From Pyrrhosoma nymphula (lineage: Eukaryota; Arthropoda; Insecta; Odonata; Coenagrionidae), in assembly GCA_963573305.1 (NCBI GenBank), contig OY754339.1:10153941-10217940 (forward strand): a stretch of 64,000 nt of DNA. Reading direction: 5' to 3'. Of this stretch, positions 37,656-48,039 are shown piece after piece. The position numbers were made by a program, and so were the translations under genes. A model generated the notes under the pieces. That model did no database searches. It was not told where the DNA came from and saw only the letters and a program-made list of their open reading frames with translations. How positions within the stretch are numbered: position 1 is the stretch's first letter; every line of letters starts with the position of its first letter.

Positions 37656-38034
37656 ATTTTGAACGAAAAGAAGAACCTTAAATTTGAAAGTAGGAATTTA
37701 AATTCAAATACAAGTTTTAAAGTAATAGTAGTCCTTACTCTTCTGTATGGATCAGAATTGAGAACAGCAAGGCGTAAGGGAATAAAAAGAGAAACATCGG
37801 TAATGATTTTTTCTCGGCTAAGTAAAAGTATATTTCAAAGTAGAATGATTAAGAATACATACAAGAGAAATGCTAGGACTAAAACCAATTATGCATGAAA
37901 ATAAAGGGAATAAAAAGCAAAAAGAAACAAACGTGTAATTCAAATGCCTAGAGAGAGAATTCCAAGAAAAGCTATGGAAAGTAAAACACTAAGAAAGAGA
38001 AGTGTCGGAAGATTAGGGACTAAATGGCGAAATT
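37656..38034 (+). pseudogene. LINE reverse-transcriptase ORF, degenerate C-terminal fragment
   Basis: Seen: the frame at 37659-37895 contains VVLTLLYGSELRTARRKG, matching the VLLYGSEtWt motif just after the RT domain of many arthropod LINE ORF2 proteins. After a frameshift and stops, the frame ending near 38034 reads IQMPRERIPRKAME and then KRSVGRLGTKWRN-stop, matching the family pattern RMP..RIP+KAL...GRRSVGRP+KRWRD. Order and spacing agree with a LINE C-terminus, so this is a 5'-truncated, frameshifted copy. The sequence after 38034 (aagaagtagaagaaaaaata) could be its tail. Confidence 0.75.
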
Positions 38035-38080
38035 GAGTATCTACAAACTTAGAGTCTAATCCTGGTGTGAAGAAGTAGAA

Positions 38081-39332
38081 GAAAAAATACTCACTTAACG
38101 TGTTCTAGCCGGAATTATAGGCAAAACAGTGCACACGAAGCAATTTGAGTATTAATCTGGAAATTGTAGTCATCGTACAAATGCTGTGACACTTGATTTT
38201 ACGTTTCCTGTTAATTTGTACCAGATGTTTTATTTTGGCGCTTCAAATGTTCAAACATCGTATGAGTATGATCTTTTGACTCATTCATAGTTTCAATTGG
38301 TACTTGTCTATCTTATAATTAAATTATGATGACGAGTGCTCTATCAACAATGTATTTTTAAGTCTAAAAAAAGAGTTACGTATGTTTTTATTAATTTACA
38401 ACTTACATACGTATTTACCATTTCCTCGTACTTTCTTTTCACAGACAAAAATGCGAAATACGCTATAAGTACTTAGATAGTGTACCTACAATTTTACAAG
38501 TAAAACAAAATTATTGTTAAATTTTAAAAACTTTTCTGAACAGCTTTGGAAATATGCCTACTATGCCTATGCTGTTGATAACATGTGATAATTAATTTAG
38601 TGTGCCTCTACCTCAAGAGCTTTGCCCAAATGACACAAATCGATCTACTTTAAAACTACCTACTCAGATCGACAAAGGAGCATCATATCTGTAACATAAG
38701 AGTCATCCTCACCAATATATGTGACTTTTAGAATGCTCCATGCATTCGAGTAAAAATAATAGAGAAAGTACAAGGTGAAAACCAGATTTATCATGCTTAA
38801 CTGGGTTGACTTATAACTGCTTGCATTTTTGAAGCCTCTTTCCTAAATCTTCTGGTGGTAACTACTGGAACATTCAGGTACAAAGCTAGTCTTGCTCATT
38901 GCTGCATGTGTACTCGTGTGGAGAGTGTTTTTGCTAATAAACCAGCGTCAACGTTTCCTTTAACCTGATCTCATCATGCAAACTCACGGTAATGAACGCA
39001 TACACGTACGGTAATGAATAGCGGACCGATATGCAGCACCACCACACTTGGTGGATTCCAAAATCTCTTGGCACCCTGGCTTACGATTTAGGCTTTTTTT
39101 TTCCTTCCTTCATCCTATTCCGTGCGACCGTCTCTATTCCCCATACATCGGAGCATCAAATTTAACGCTCGTCACCTAGTGGAAGGGTAGTAAGTTACAT
39201 GAAACACGTTGAGAGGCTGTGGTGGAAGCAATGGTGTGTCTGGTAACGGGTCAGCGACACCCTTGCTCGTCATTATTCATAGGATCATGTGCACAGATAG
39301 CATAGTTCAGTGGAAATAGGTGAAAAAACACC
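38081..39332. other. AT-rich, nothing recognised
   Basis: No supported feature beyond a small palindrome-like ACGTATG...CATACGT at 38376-38411. Confidence 0.45.
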
Positions 39333-39744
39333 TTGAGGTGGCACAAATTGTAACAAAAATTATTCTTGTTGTAAATGGAAGACAACACGCTCCTAATCAA
39401 CATACTAAAAATATACATCTTGAAAAAAAAACATCAAAACATTTAAAAAATCATAAAATATCATGAGTGGTATCAAATTACAGGAAATATCTTTCTGAAA
39501 AAGAATACAATATTAATTTTTAAAATCATGGAAAATAACAACATGGTGGCCGAAAAAATGAAAGATTTTGCAGTGTTGAAAAACATAATTTTATAATTTT
39601 CAACAAACATTTTTTAAACCAATTTTTATATTACAATTCTCTCACAATTTTAATAAAATTGTTAATCTATGGCCATCCTTGCATCAGTTAAATCAGTATG
39701 CTGTTTACTACCAATGCATGAAACACTGGTCAATAAACTCTTGA

Positions 39745-39845
39745 CACATTTATCAGGGATCTTTCGGGGTTTGCACCGGGTAGTTAGGTCCATGGCGGCC
39801 GACGTTTCGATGCTCGAGTCGAATCTGGAAAGTACGCACAGGGCT
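39745..39845 (-). repeat. Diverged copy of the GAAAC-hairpin repeat inside the 39-41 kb element
   Basis: The minus strand has CGAAACGTCGGCCGCCATGG followed by CTACCCGG and AACCCCGAAAGATCCCTGAT, matching the GAAACGTCGG...CATGGA...AACCC-GA order at 0.7 kb. It is nested in the proposed TIR element. Confidence 0.45.
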
Positions 39846-40003
39846 GACTGCCATTTGTTTACGCTTTTCATAATCCGTTATAATCTGGCCACAATACAAA
39901 CAATTCACTTTCAAACTGAAGGATCATAGACTTCCTCGTAGAGTTCTCGAGCTGGTCGAAGGTATATCAACTTGCAATTTTTTTCAGTTTTATATCACTT
40001 AAT

Positions 40004-40327
40004 TTTGATAGGATTGACGTAATTTTGATAGGAACACGTCAACATCCTGTTTGTTCTTTAACCACACCGGTAGGCATGGGATTGAAAAGTTCATGAATTT
40101 TGTCATCTCTTTGTTTGCTCACTTTGATGATTCCCGTTAAGCCTTTTGCTGTTAATGCGACATATAGAGTATCGTCACAATGCACAATGGAATAAAAATC
40201 GCAGGCATCTACCATTTTTCTTATGATGATTTCTTCACTCAAAGCAAACATTACGTACCTGAAACAGATTCCTAATAAAGAAAATAAAAATTAGTCCCAC
40301 AGAATCAGGTATAGCTGTAATGTAATG
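40004..40327 (-). pseudogene. Exon-like segment, copy 1 of a tandem duplication
   Basis: Minus strand: TATTTTCTTTATTAGG, then TCTGTTTCAG/GTACGT, then an open frame (40251-40039). It includes FALSEEIIIRKMV, CDFYSIVHCDDTLYVALT, KGLTGIIKVSKQ and KIHELFNPMP. The mixed hydrophobic and charged composition and the upstream acceptor-like site suggest a real coding ancestor. No family is recognised. CAG/GTACGT can read as acceptor or donor. About 93% or more identical to 40366-40713 by eye. Confidence 0.5.
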
Positions 40328-40365
40328 TCCATCCTTGCATCAGTTTGATAGGATAGGACTTGCAG

Positions 40366-40713
40366 TTGATAGGATTGACGTAATTTTGATAGGAACACGT
40401 CAACATCCTGTTTGTTCTTTAACCACACCTTAGGCATGGGATTCAGGCAGTTCTTTAGGCATGGGATTGAAAAGTTCATGAATTTTGTCATCTCTTTGTT
40501 TGCTCACTTTGATGATTCCCGTTAAGCCTTTTGCTGTTAATGCGACATATAGAGTATCGTCACAATGCACAATGGAATAAAAATCGCAGGCTTCTACCAT
40601 TTTTCTTATGATGATTTCTTCACTCAAAGCAAACATTACGTACCTGAAACAGATTCCTAATAAAGAAAATAAAAATTAGTCCCACAGAATCAGGTATAGC
40701 TGTAATGTAATGT
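40366..40713 (-). pseudogene. Exon-like segment, copy 2 of a tandem duplication
   Basis: Same unit as 40004-40327, with a 24-25-bp internal insertion that repeats TTTAGGCATGGGATT and shifts the frame after FNPMP. Otherwise only scattered substitutions are seen (for example Asp to Glu in RKMVDACDF). A 17-bp stretch CCATCCTTGCATCAGTT between the copies recurs at 39672-39688. Confidence 0.55.
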
Positions 40714-41425
40714 AGCATAATTTAATGTATAAGTACAGTGTCATGTAGGTCTACTTTTTTAATAGTTTTTCCCCTTATTTCATCTTTGTAAACATTTTAC
40801 TTTAAAAAACCAGTATCATATTCATTTTCAGCATGACATTTCTTGTAATTTGATACCACACATGATTTTTTATGATATTTTTAAATTTTTGATGTTTTTT
40901 CAAGATGGCGGCCAAAAAAATCATTTTGCGCGACAGTACGGATTCGTATTTTATTAAGTTGATTAGGAGCGTGTTACCAACCATTTAAAACAAGAATCAT
41001 TTTTGTTATAATTAGTTCCACCTCTAACACTATTTATACTACACTAGCAATACAGGCTTAAGCTGTTTTCCTCACCATACCTTAAAAATGAAAAAAGCTT
41101 CAATAGTTTTGATCGGCTTTTATTCTGAGTGAACAGATTATCCTCATTCCGCATTCTAACCTACAAAGCGTCCCCCGAAATGTATTTTTTTGATCGGAAG
41201 TTTCGATATTTTAAAAAAATCAAAAACACTTAATGAAATACTTATTTCATATAGAGCAATAAATAATTCTTCGACCAAAGAAGATGAGAGTCTTCAGTAA
41301 GCATGGTAATGCTATTTTTATAAAAAATAGATATTCGCTAACTGCAAAAATTATTCCATTCAAGCAACAAATGATTCACCATCTCTAGAATAAAAAATAC
41401 AACAGATCTTCTACTGTCACAATCC

Positions 41426-41475
41426 TTCTATACTAGTTATAAGGCACTCAATTATTCTATACTAGTTATAAGGCA
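41426..41475 (+). repeat. Short direct repeat, 29-bp period
   Basis: TTCTATACTAGTTATAAGGCA occurs twice (41426-41446 and 41455-41475), identical apart from the bases between. Confidence 0.85.
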
Positions 41476-41799
41476 TTCGTATAAAACGAGCTTTTTAGCC
41501 CAGCAGTAGAATCCTCTTAAACAAAAAAAACATGAAAAAATGGGGTTATTTTCATGAATAGGTTAAATTACTTGTGTTTTTGCAGTGTTTTTAAGTACAA
41601 ATATTCTTTCTTGACATTTTACCCGAATCTAAGGAGAAAGATGTTGGCCTGTACAAAGCAAAATCATCATGCCTTCTCGAAAATACGTTATCATTTGTGA
41701 TCCAGCCAGTACCGAGCGCGGCCATGCTTCACAAGTTTATGTCCTTTTCCGCACCCTTGTCCATCCCTTTCAACCACATTCGAGTCCCTAGAGACTCAG

Positions 41800-42085
41800 G
41801 GTGGATGGGGTGAGGGAGTGTGGGAGAATGGTGCGAGGGTTTGCTTTGCTACGTGACCACGACGTGGTGGCATTCAACCCTCGCCATTCCCTTTCCGGCA
41901 CCCTCCCCCCGTTCCATTTCCTCTCCGCCGCTCAGCCACCCCCGACCGCAGAGTACCCCTGCCAACCACCCCTTTCGGACGTCCCATTGCCACCCCCTAT
42001 CCGACCATCAAGGAATCTCGTCCCTCCACGAGACACAGTTCCGTCCGCCTCTAAAACCAGAGATGGAACACAATCGGGAGGCTGA
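41800..42085. other. C-rich block
   Basis: CCCTCCCCCC/CCACCCC words on the plus strand. Two overlapping 90-codon Pro/Ser-rich ORFs are compositional artefacts. Confidence 0.65.
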
Positions 42086-42124
42086 ATGCGATTAGCAGCC
42101 TCGTTTTGAAATCATCCCGTCATC

Positions 42125-42215
42125 CTCTTAGGGTGGCAGGAGAGGTTTTATTCCAAGTACAGATTTGCGTGAAACTTTGCAAACGTGTTAATAAAATCGA
42201 TATATGAAAGTGAAT
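42125..42215 (+). mobile_element. Terminal segment of the second MITE-like family
   Basis: CTCTTAGGGTGGCAGGAGAGG followed by AAGTACAGATTTGCGTGAAAC and GCAAACGTGTTAATA, matching the reverse complement of 5004-5076. Only one end is recognised, and the other boundary is not visible. Confidence 0.45.
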
Positions 42216-44230
42216 AAATACATTATACCCTTTCTTTTTTGGAAATTTAATGCCATTTTGACAAATTTTTAACTCGGGACAACCTTATGACAAATATACG
42301 ATTAAACGATCTCATATGAATTAAATGTTTTATAAAAACACGAAATAATACATTTCATGTTACTATAATGGTTGCAGTCAAATATAAAGGAGTCAATCCG
42401 TAGCAAGATTCGGAAAAGCATATCAAATATAATTTTTACCTAAGTTTTGAACACCGCTCCGAAAACTTAAGTGAAATATGATTTTTTTGTCATTTTAAAT
42501 TAACGCATGCACGTTGAGTTCCAATACGTAAACATATGTGCTGGAATAAAACGTAGTGCTTGTATACTATGGACTGGAAATTGTATTAAATGGCACGCTA
42601 TATAGCCGACATTTACCACTCCGACCATTTTAAGTTATCAAAGTAAAAAAGTAATAGCGTTATGGCAAAAGCATTCACGGCTTTACACAATCAAAAATGA
42701 ATGTATAACTAATAATTTGTCTTAGATACCGTCGCAGTAATGTTTATTAAGTCCTCTAAGCAGGAGTATGGAAATTCACATTTAAGTATTTCTTCATTGA
42801 TCAAGAGGGAAATAAGTAAGATAGGAATGCACTTTAAGCAAATACTAAGTATGTAACTCGACGAAAAAACTAACCGGAAATGTTTTCAAACTTACGTAAA
42901 AAGTGCTGAAGGGTTTGTAAAAATCTATTCAAAACTTTGAATTATAATAAGAAAAAATACAGCATGATACTATGAATACCGGATTCAATATAATGTGACG
43001 TATATATACGGGATCGTTGCATTCGTCTTCTATCTTTTATATAATCATCGACAATCTGTCTTTCTTATAATATTAAATAACAGCGATAGAATTTGAAAAT
43101 TTCAACGAACAAATGAAAAGAACAAGGAAAACAAAACAAAAGATACGCGTCGAAGCAAATTAAGGAATGTACCAGTGCAATGTTAACAACTCAGAGGTTT
43201 AAGTTTACTGAGGTAAAATATAGCCTATCCCAATTAGTGTTCGTTGCCAGCATAAAATATTGAGCAACGTTTTAATTAGTTGGAGCGTCTATGTACCATT
43301 AATTAAAATAAATATTGAAGGGCAGAAAATTTAATATCTCCATTCATAGAAGCATTTAACATATATTTAATTTTTTATCCGTGAAGAAGATAGTAATTTT
43401 CTGATTATGTTCTAATGTTGCGAGTAATAAACATGAGCCTATTGTGCTTCATAATTCCTTTAAACATTTTTTTGTTTCCTAATACAAAAAATATAGTAAA
43501 AATAATGATAAAAACAACCTTTTAACTTATAAATTCGGCAATAAAGTGATCATTTATCAATTTAAACTACATTGAATGGAGTTTCAACGAGAAACAAGTG
43601 GATTTTATTTAAATAAATAAATAATCATGGAGATTTTTTTAGTCACAGCGGATTTTTTAATCCTCTGAAGTAATGAATTTGACTAACCTCAAAAGTGGCA
43701 ACCCTTTCTCAACTGTATTCCATTTGTAACTCATTTTTCTCTTAATTGTCTTTAAAGTTCAAAACTTCTTATGATTTTCAGTTCTTTAAGAAAACTTCGA
43801 TTCTTCCTTAATATTTTCAAATCCTTTAGGCATCGTTTAATCATTCACATTTCATTTTGTCCATTTATATCAAAGCTTTCGATTAAAACTATAACAAAAT
43901 ATTTTTCTAAAGCCTTTGTTAAGACTTCGGTAAGAACAGGCCTAAAGTCATAACCATAAGTCATAATTACTCACACTCGCTTTAATAATTGTAATTGTGA
44001 AATGGATTCTAATTCCATGCCATTTAATAGATCATTCCAATTGTTTCGCCATGTCATCCTTCACTGCATGTTTTAGGATCAATTTAGTCTCTCAATCATC
44101 CGCTTGCCGAAATATTTTGATTTCTTATTTTAATCTTTTTTTTATATATTGGTTCTCATTCATATAAATGTCACTCAATCTCAGAAAATCTGCGTTTGGT
44201 AATCATTCTTGTTTTCAGTAAATTTACTTT
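42216..44230. other. AT-rich, nothing recognised
   Basis: No supported feature. Confidence 0.5.
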
Positions 44231-44354
44231 CCACAAGTTTTAACTTGTGGTTGGGATGTTATTGTGGAACTACCACTTTTGTTGTACCACGCCAATTGTG
44301 TTGGCGTTACTTTTTGTTTTTAAATAATGGGCATTTTTACAAGGCCCATTATTT
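44231..44354. other. Cluster of three consecutive perfect hairpins
   Basis: CCACAAGTT-tt-AACTTGTGG (44231-44250), ACGCCAA-ttgtg-TTGGCGT (44289-44307) and AAATAATGGGC-atttttacaag-GCCCATTATTT (44322-44354). There is no gene beside them. They could be part of a structured RNA or an element end; nothing more is supported. Confidence 0.6.
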
Positions 44355-44939
44355 TAAATTTTAAATCACTAACAATGATGTGATGCACGTTCCAGTTCAA
44401 TAATTGAGAAGATTAAGGGCATGCTGGTGTATAATCGACGTAGGGTTATCCATTTTATTTAATAGTATAAAAACTTTATTCTTAGAGCATTATACAAACG
44501 TATATACTAAAAACACAAAGAGAAATATTAACAGAACTATTTCATCGCTTTTGAAGCAAACTTGTGAATTCTTAAGTACAAAATAGGTTTTACATGGACA
44601 TTCATGTAAATTGACCTAGGCATTAATTATTTTTTTATTATATCCTACTGAAAACTGAGATCTACCTCTAATTTAATATTGACGCCTTTGTTTATCTTTA
44701 TTTAAAAAAATCACATCTCACTAGGAGAAAACCCTTCGAAATCTTTGGCGAAGCCAGGAAAATGACGGACATACTTATGTTAAAAGCAATACAGATGTCT
44801 ACGACCATACGCTTTGCCTGCGGGTTGATTGGAACCGGCTAAAGTAATTGACTAAATGGTGACTATGCGCTATGTTGAGCTCTTGCCTCAGAACTAATCT
44901 GGAGTTAAGCCGAGACAAAAGCAAGCACGCGGGTGGCAA

Positions 44940-45590
44940 CGAAGTGAGGTCATCGTGATTTTCCATCGAGGGGCAGATGACCTCGACGGGATTAAGCGGA
45001 GAGCGAACGGAATTCAAAGGAGCAACGGACTTATCCCGAGTGTGGAGAACCTCTGTGGGGGAGGAAGATGAGAGACGAGGCTCGAGAAGGTGCCTCACCG
45101 AACCCTCGTCCTTCCTCACCTTTTCGACCCACCCCCCGCCACACTCCTCCGGTGCCGCCCTCGACCGCAGGGAGCCACGACGCCCCGGCCCCAGAGTTAC
45201 CTGTTGTCACAGCGGCGAACTACGTGGCGCAAATCCAGAATCGCACAAACGAGCAACGGGGGAACATCCCCCTTCCCAAATCCCGTTGAAAACCTCTTCC
45301 CCTTCTCGACCCCCTGTGTCTCCGAATTCATTTGGGATTCAGGAAGCGCCAGACCTCTGCCGTAACTAGGCAACTAACTAGGCGGCAGGCGGTCGGATGA
45401 GACTGGGGGAAAATAGTGGTCAGTACGACGAAGACCGCCATGCCCCTTGCTATATCTCCAGCCTCGCTCCTCCCAGCCCACGTTATTCCACATTCTTACC
45501 ATGTCACGGCAAACCACCCTCACTACCCTCTCCGTGCCTGATACACATGTGCCCACATAACTCCTTTCATACCCCCCCCCCCAACTGCTA
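44940..45590. other. C-rich, CpG-containing block
   Basis: GC-rich with CpGs up to 45070, then strongly C-rich with runs such as CCACCCCCCGCC and a ten-C run near 45571. It gives several overlapping ORFs (130 codons at most) without domain similarity. Confidence 0.65.
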
Positions 45591-46199
45591 AAACATATTG
45601 GACTTGCCCCTCTGCGCTCCTTTCCTCACTAAAGCATACCTCCTCAAATCATGCGGCATTCTGAACGAGCTAGGAAAACTCTTTATACTTGCATTTCCTT
45701 ATGCTGATCTATTCTATACGTCTTTTCCTTTTTGCCCTTACGCCGAACAAGCCGCTTGCACCAAAGTATACTGGTCCAGAACTTTCAATCGGAGTAATCA
45801 CTCATCAAAGGAGGACACAAACTGTGCGTAAATATAAAAATATAATCAGTTGGAGGAAAATCGGCATAATAGCACGCCGATAGATAATTACACTATCAAA
45901 GGAGATATTCCGTAATTGGAGGTAGATGATGATGGGGACATTGTGTTGGAATAAAAAGAAATGTTTTTACCAAGAGTTAAATATGGATGATAGCAAGGTA
46001 TGGCGAACCATAGTAATTCTACATTTCATGCAACTCAATCGAGAAAAGTAGACGAGTATGAAAACGTGTGTTCATCAGTGGAGACCTCGTAATGGACAAA
46101 TATTTCTCGGAACGTTATGAATGTTCCGATGAATATTTTATGTTACTTTGATCTGAAGTTATTGGTGGCGGCCGATACATTGTGGAATTCCATTGTAGG
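45591..46199. other. Nothing recognised
   Basis: Overlapping ORFs at 45598-45883 lack domain similarity. Confidence 0.45.
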
Positions 46200-46384
46200 A
46201 AAAGGATAATTTGCACAATTCCAATGGAGAATATTATTTATTGAGCCAACATGTTTCACTGCACTGCAGCATCGTCAGGACTGCCCGATGATGAGTGAGT
46301 CCTGATGATGCTGCAGTGCAGTGAAACATGTTGGCTCAATAAATAATATTCCCCAGTGGATTTGTGCAAAGTAATTATCCTTTT
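46200..46384. repeat. Long palindrome (about 84-bp arms, 15-nt spacer) carrying CTGATGA...GAAAC
   Basis: Arms 46200-46282 and 46298-46384 are near-perfect inverted copies, with a few mismatches and a 4-bp indel. Each arm read outwards gives CTGAYGA-tGCTGCAGTGCAGt-GAAACATGTTGGCTC and AATAAATAATATTC. The arrangement is a small foldback element or two head-to-head ends of a retroelement. The core order matches a hammerhead ribozyme loosely, but the stem between the two core boxes is short and offset. Confidence 0.8.
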
Positions 46385-47880
46385 TCTTACTTTGATCTCT
46401 CAACACTTCGCCATCTTCTGCTGTTATTTTTTCTACTGAAACAATATTGATCAAAAGGAAAATCGTAAAAAAATGTTAAGTATTCAATTATAATTATTCT
46501 TAGGACTTTTTAATTGTATTTGAAGTGGCATAATCTTTTTTAATTGATAATTTACCTTATGTAAAACTCGAAGAAAATTTCATACGAGGGCGAAAATTAT
46601 ACGAAAAAAACAGATGAGCTTCCGCGACGTTCTTTGCCGCTGTAGAGTTTTGTGGAATTGACATTAGGTGGAATAACTCAATCAGCTTGATTAATATTGA
46701 TCCAGGTTTGAGTTTTGGTCAGGGCAAATTATCCTCCATTCGTGAAATGTCCGCACTTTTTGCGCTGGCGGGTGACGCCGTAAAGGTAATACCACGGTTA
46801 ATTCGTAATATCCTCAAACTTTGACGAGGAAATATTTTAGATACACATCTCATGTCTTTGGACAAGATGCTATATGTCAACGGCTGTACATTTTGTACAA
46901 TACACCAGAAAATAGGTCGAATATCGAGATGGAGCTGGAAAGGGATTTGAGACTGGAGATACCTGACGTACACATTTTACAAAATGCACCGAAGCGGCAC
47001 TAGCTGATGATTTCATCCCATTGCCTTTGTACGTCATGTCATTTGCCTTATCTTACGAGGAATGGAATGCGTAAACCTTTCTCACAATCCGCAGTCCTTT
47101 GGTAAAGATAAAAAATTTGATCATATAATCAATACCTACCCATTTCTAGTGTACCAAAAGATATGAGTGAAACTTTTCCAGGGAACTTGTCAATCAAAAT
47201 ATTGGTCTATAAGCAGGTCGAGTTTTTTACGCTGTTTGGAATCACTTTTATTTAACTATGCTTTTCAATATGCGTTAATATTTCAATTCTTTTAAAATAG
47301 AATTTGGATGGCCATCAATAATCTAGGTAATGAAATTAAGTGTTCAGACTAAGGAAAAATTTCTACATTATAAACAAATACTAGTGCATATTGTAATTAT
47401 ATATTAAAGGCATGGATATTGGCACACGATTTCATTGATGTTTTATATTAATAATTTGTACTTATGTTATAAGCTTGTATATAATGTAACAAGCTCGATG
47501 AATTAGATTGTATTTTTTTGTTCATAATTGGCACAAAATGTTAATTTATTATATATGCGCAAAACGTTTTGTTTCTTAGCGGCATTGCATTTCATGTGTT
47601 GAATGGCAGCCTCGCCACTAGTCTGTGACCTTTGTGGCTACCTAATGCTCCATAAGAAATGTAAATGAAATGCCCTGTACTATGTGTAATTGTGGAGTAA
47701 TATACATATTATATTATTTTATATTAATCCGGTATTTGAAAATGTTTTCAGCATAATTTTGGATATAAATTTTTATTTCATGCAGTAAGTACCCACATAT
47801 GCAATGGATTAAACCCTGCGCAAACATGTTAAATTTGATTCACTGTAATAACTTTTATTGAATTCTCTTTCCGATTTCAG
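46385..47880 (+). other. AT-rich sequence upstream of the first DIP exon, taken as intron
   Basis: No coding exon or repeat family was recognised. It ends in a good polypyrimidine tract and CAG acceptor at 47878-47880. It is called intron because the exon at 47881 begins mid-codon and mid-protein; the upstream exon with Ig domain 1 was not found anywhere in the window. Confidence 0.6.
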
Positions 47881-48039
47881 TCCCTCCGAATATTGATGAC
47901 AACTTGAGCAGTTCTGACGTGATCGTGCGCGAGGGTGCCAACGTCACTCTGACGTGTCACGCATCCGGCTCCCCACCGCCCAGCGTCCGGTGGAAGCGAG
48001 ACGACGGAAACAAGATCGCCATCAACAAATCACTCACAG
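47881..48039 (+). CDS. Internal exon, N-terminal half of an Ig domain of a DIP/lachesin-family cell-adhesion protein
   Basis: Seen: after the acceptor ttccgatttcag, two bases complete a codon, 52 codons follow, and one base remains before the donor GTAAAG, so both boundaries are phase 1. Counting the split Val as residue 1, the peptide starts VPPNIDD. It has REGANVTLTC with the first domain cysteine at residue 26, the core Trp at residue 38 in SVRWKRDDGNK, and sequons NVT (21-23) and NKS (49-51). Family knowledge: insect DIPs and lachesins are GPI-linked or secreted three-Ig neuronal surface proteins. DIPs bind Dpr proteins and guide synaptic partner matching. The VPP linker, the SDVIVREG strand and WKRDDGNK point to the second Ig domain of a DIP. 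GC content is clearly above the flanking DNA, as expected for a real exon in AT-rich sequence. Which DIP paralogue this is cannot be decided from one domain. No in-frame stop is present. Confidence 0.93.

Larger units (their letters stand above)
39333..41028. mobile_element. Putative non-autonomous DNA transposon with about 200-bp terminal inverted repeats
   Basis: Left 39333-39525 and the reverse complement of 40800-41028 share GAGGTGG, AACAAAAATNATTCTTGTT, ACACGCTCCTAATCAAC, ACATCAAAA and GTGGTATCAAATTACA in the same order. The right arm has one extra block with GGCGGCCAAAAAAAT. No transposase is present. The interior (39.56-40.80 kb) holds a GAAAC-hairpin repeat and a tandemly duplicated exon-like segment. 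Target duplication was not resolved. Passengers inside TIRs recall Pack-type elements. Confidence 0.62.

Noticed and set aside
44977..45369. 130-codon ORF in CpG-containing DNA, considered as a first exon
   Set aside because: No splice donor in frame that leads to a recognisable domain, and three overlapping frames are equally open.
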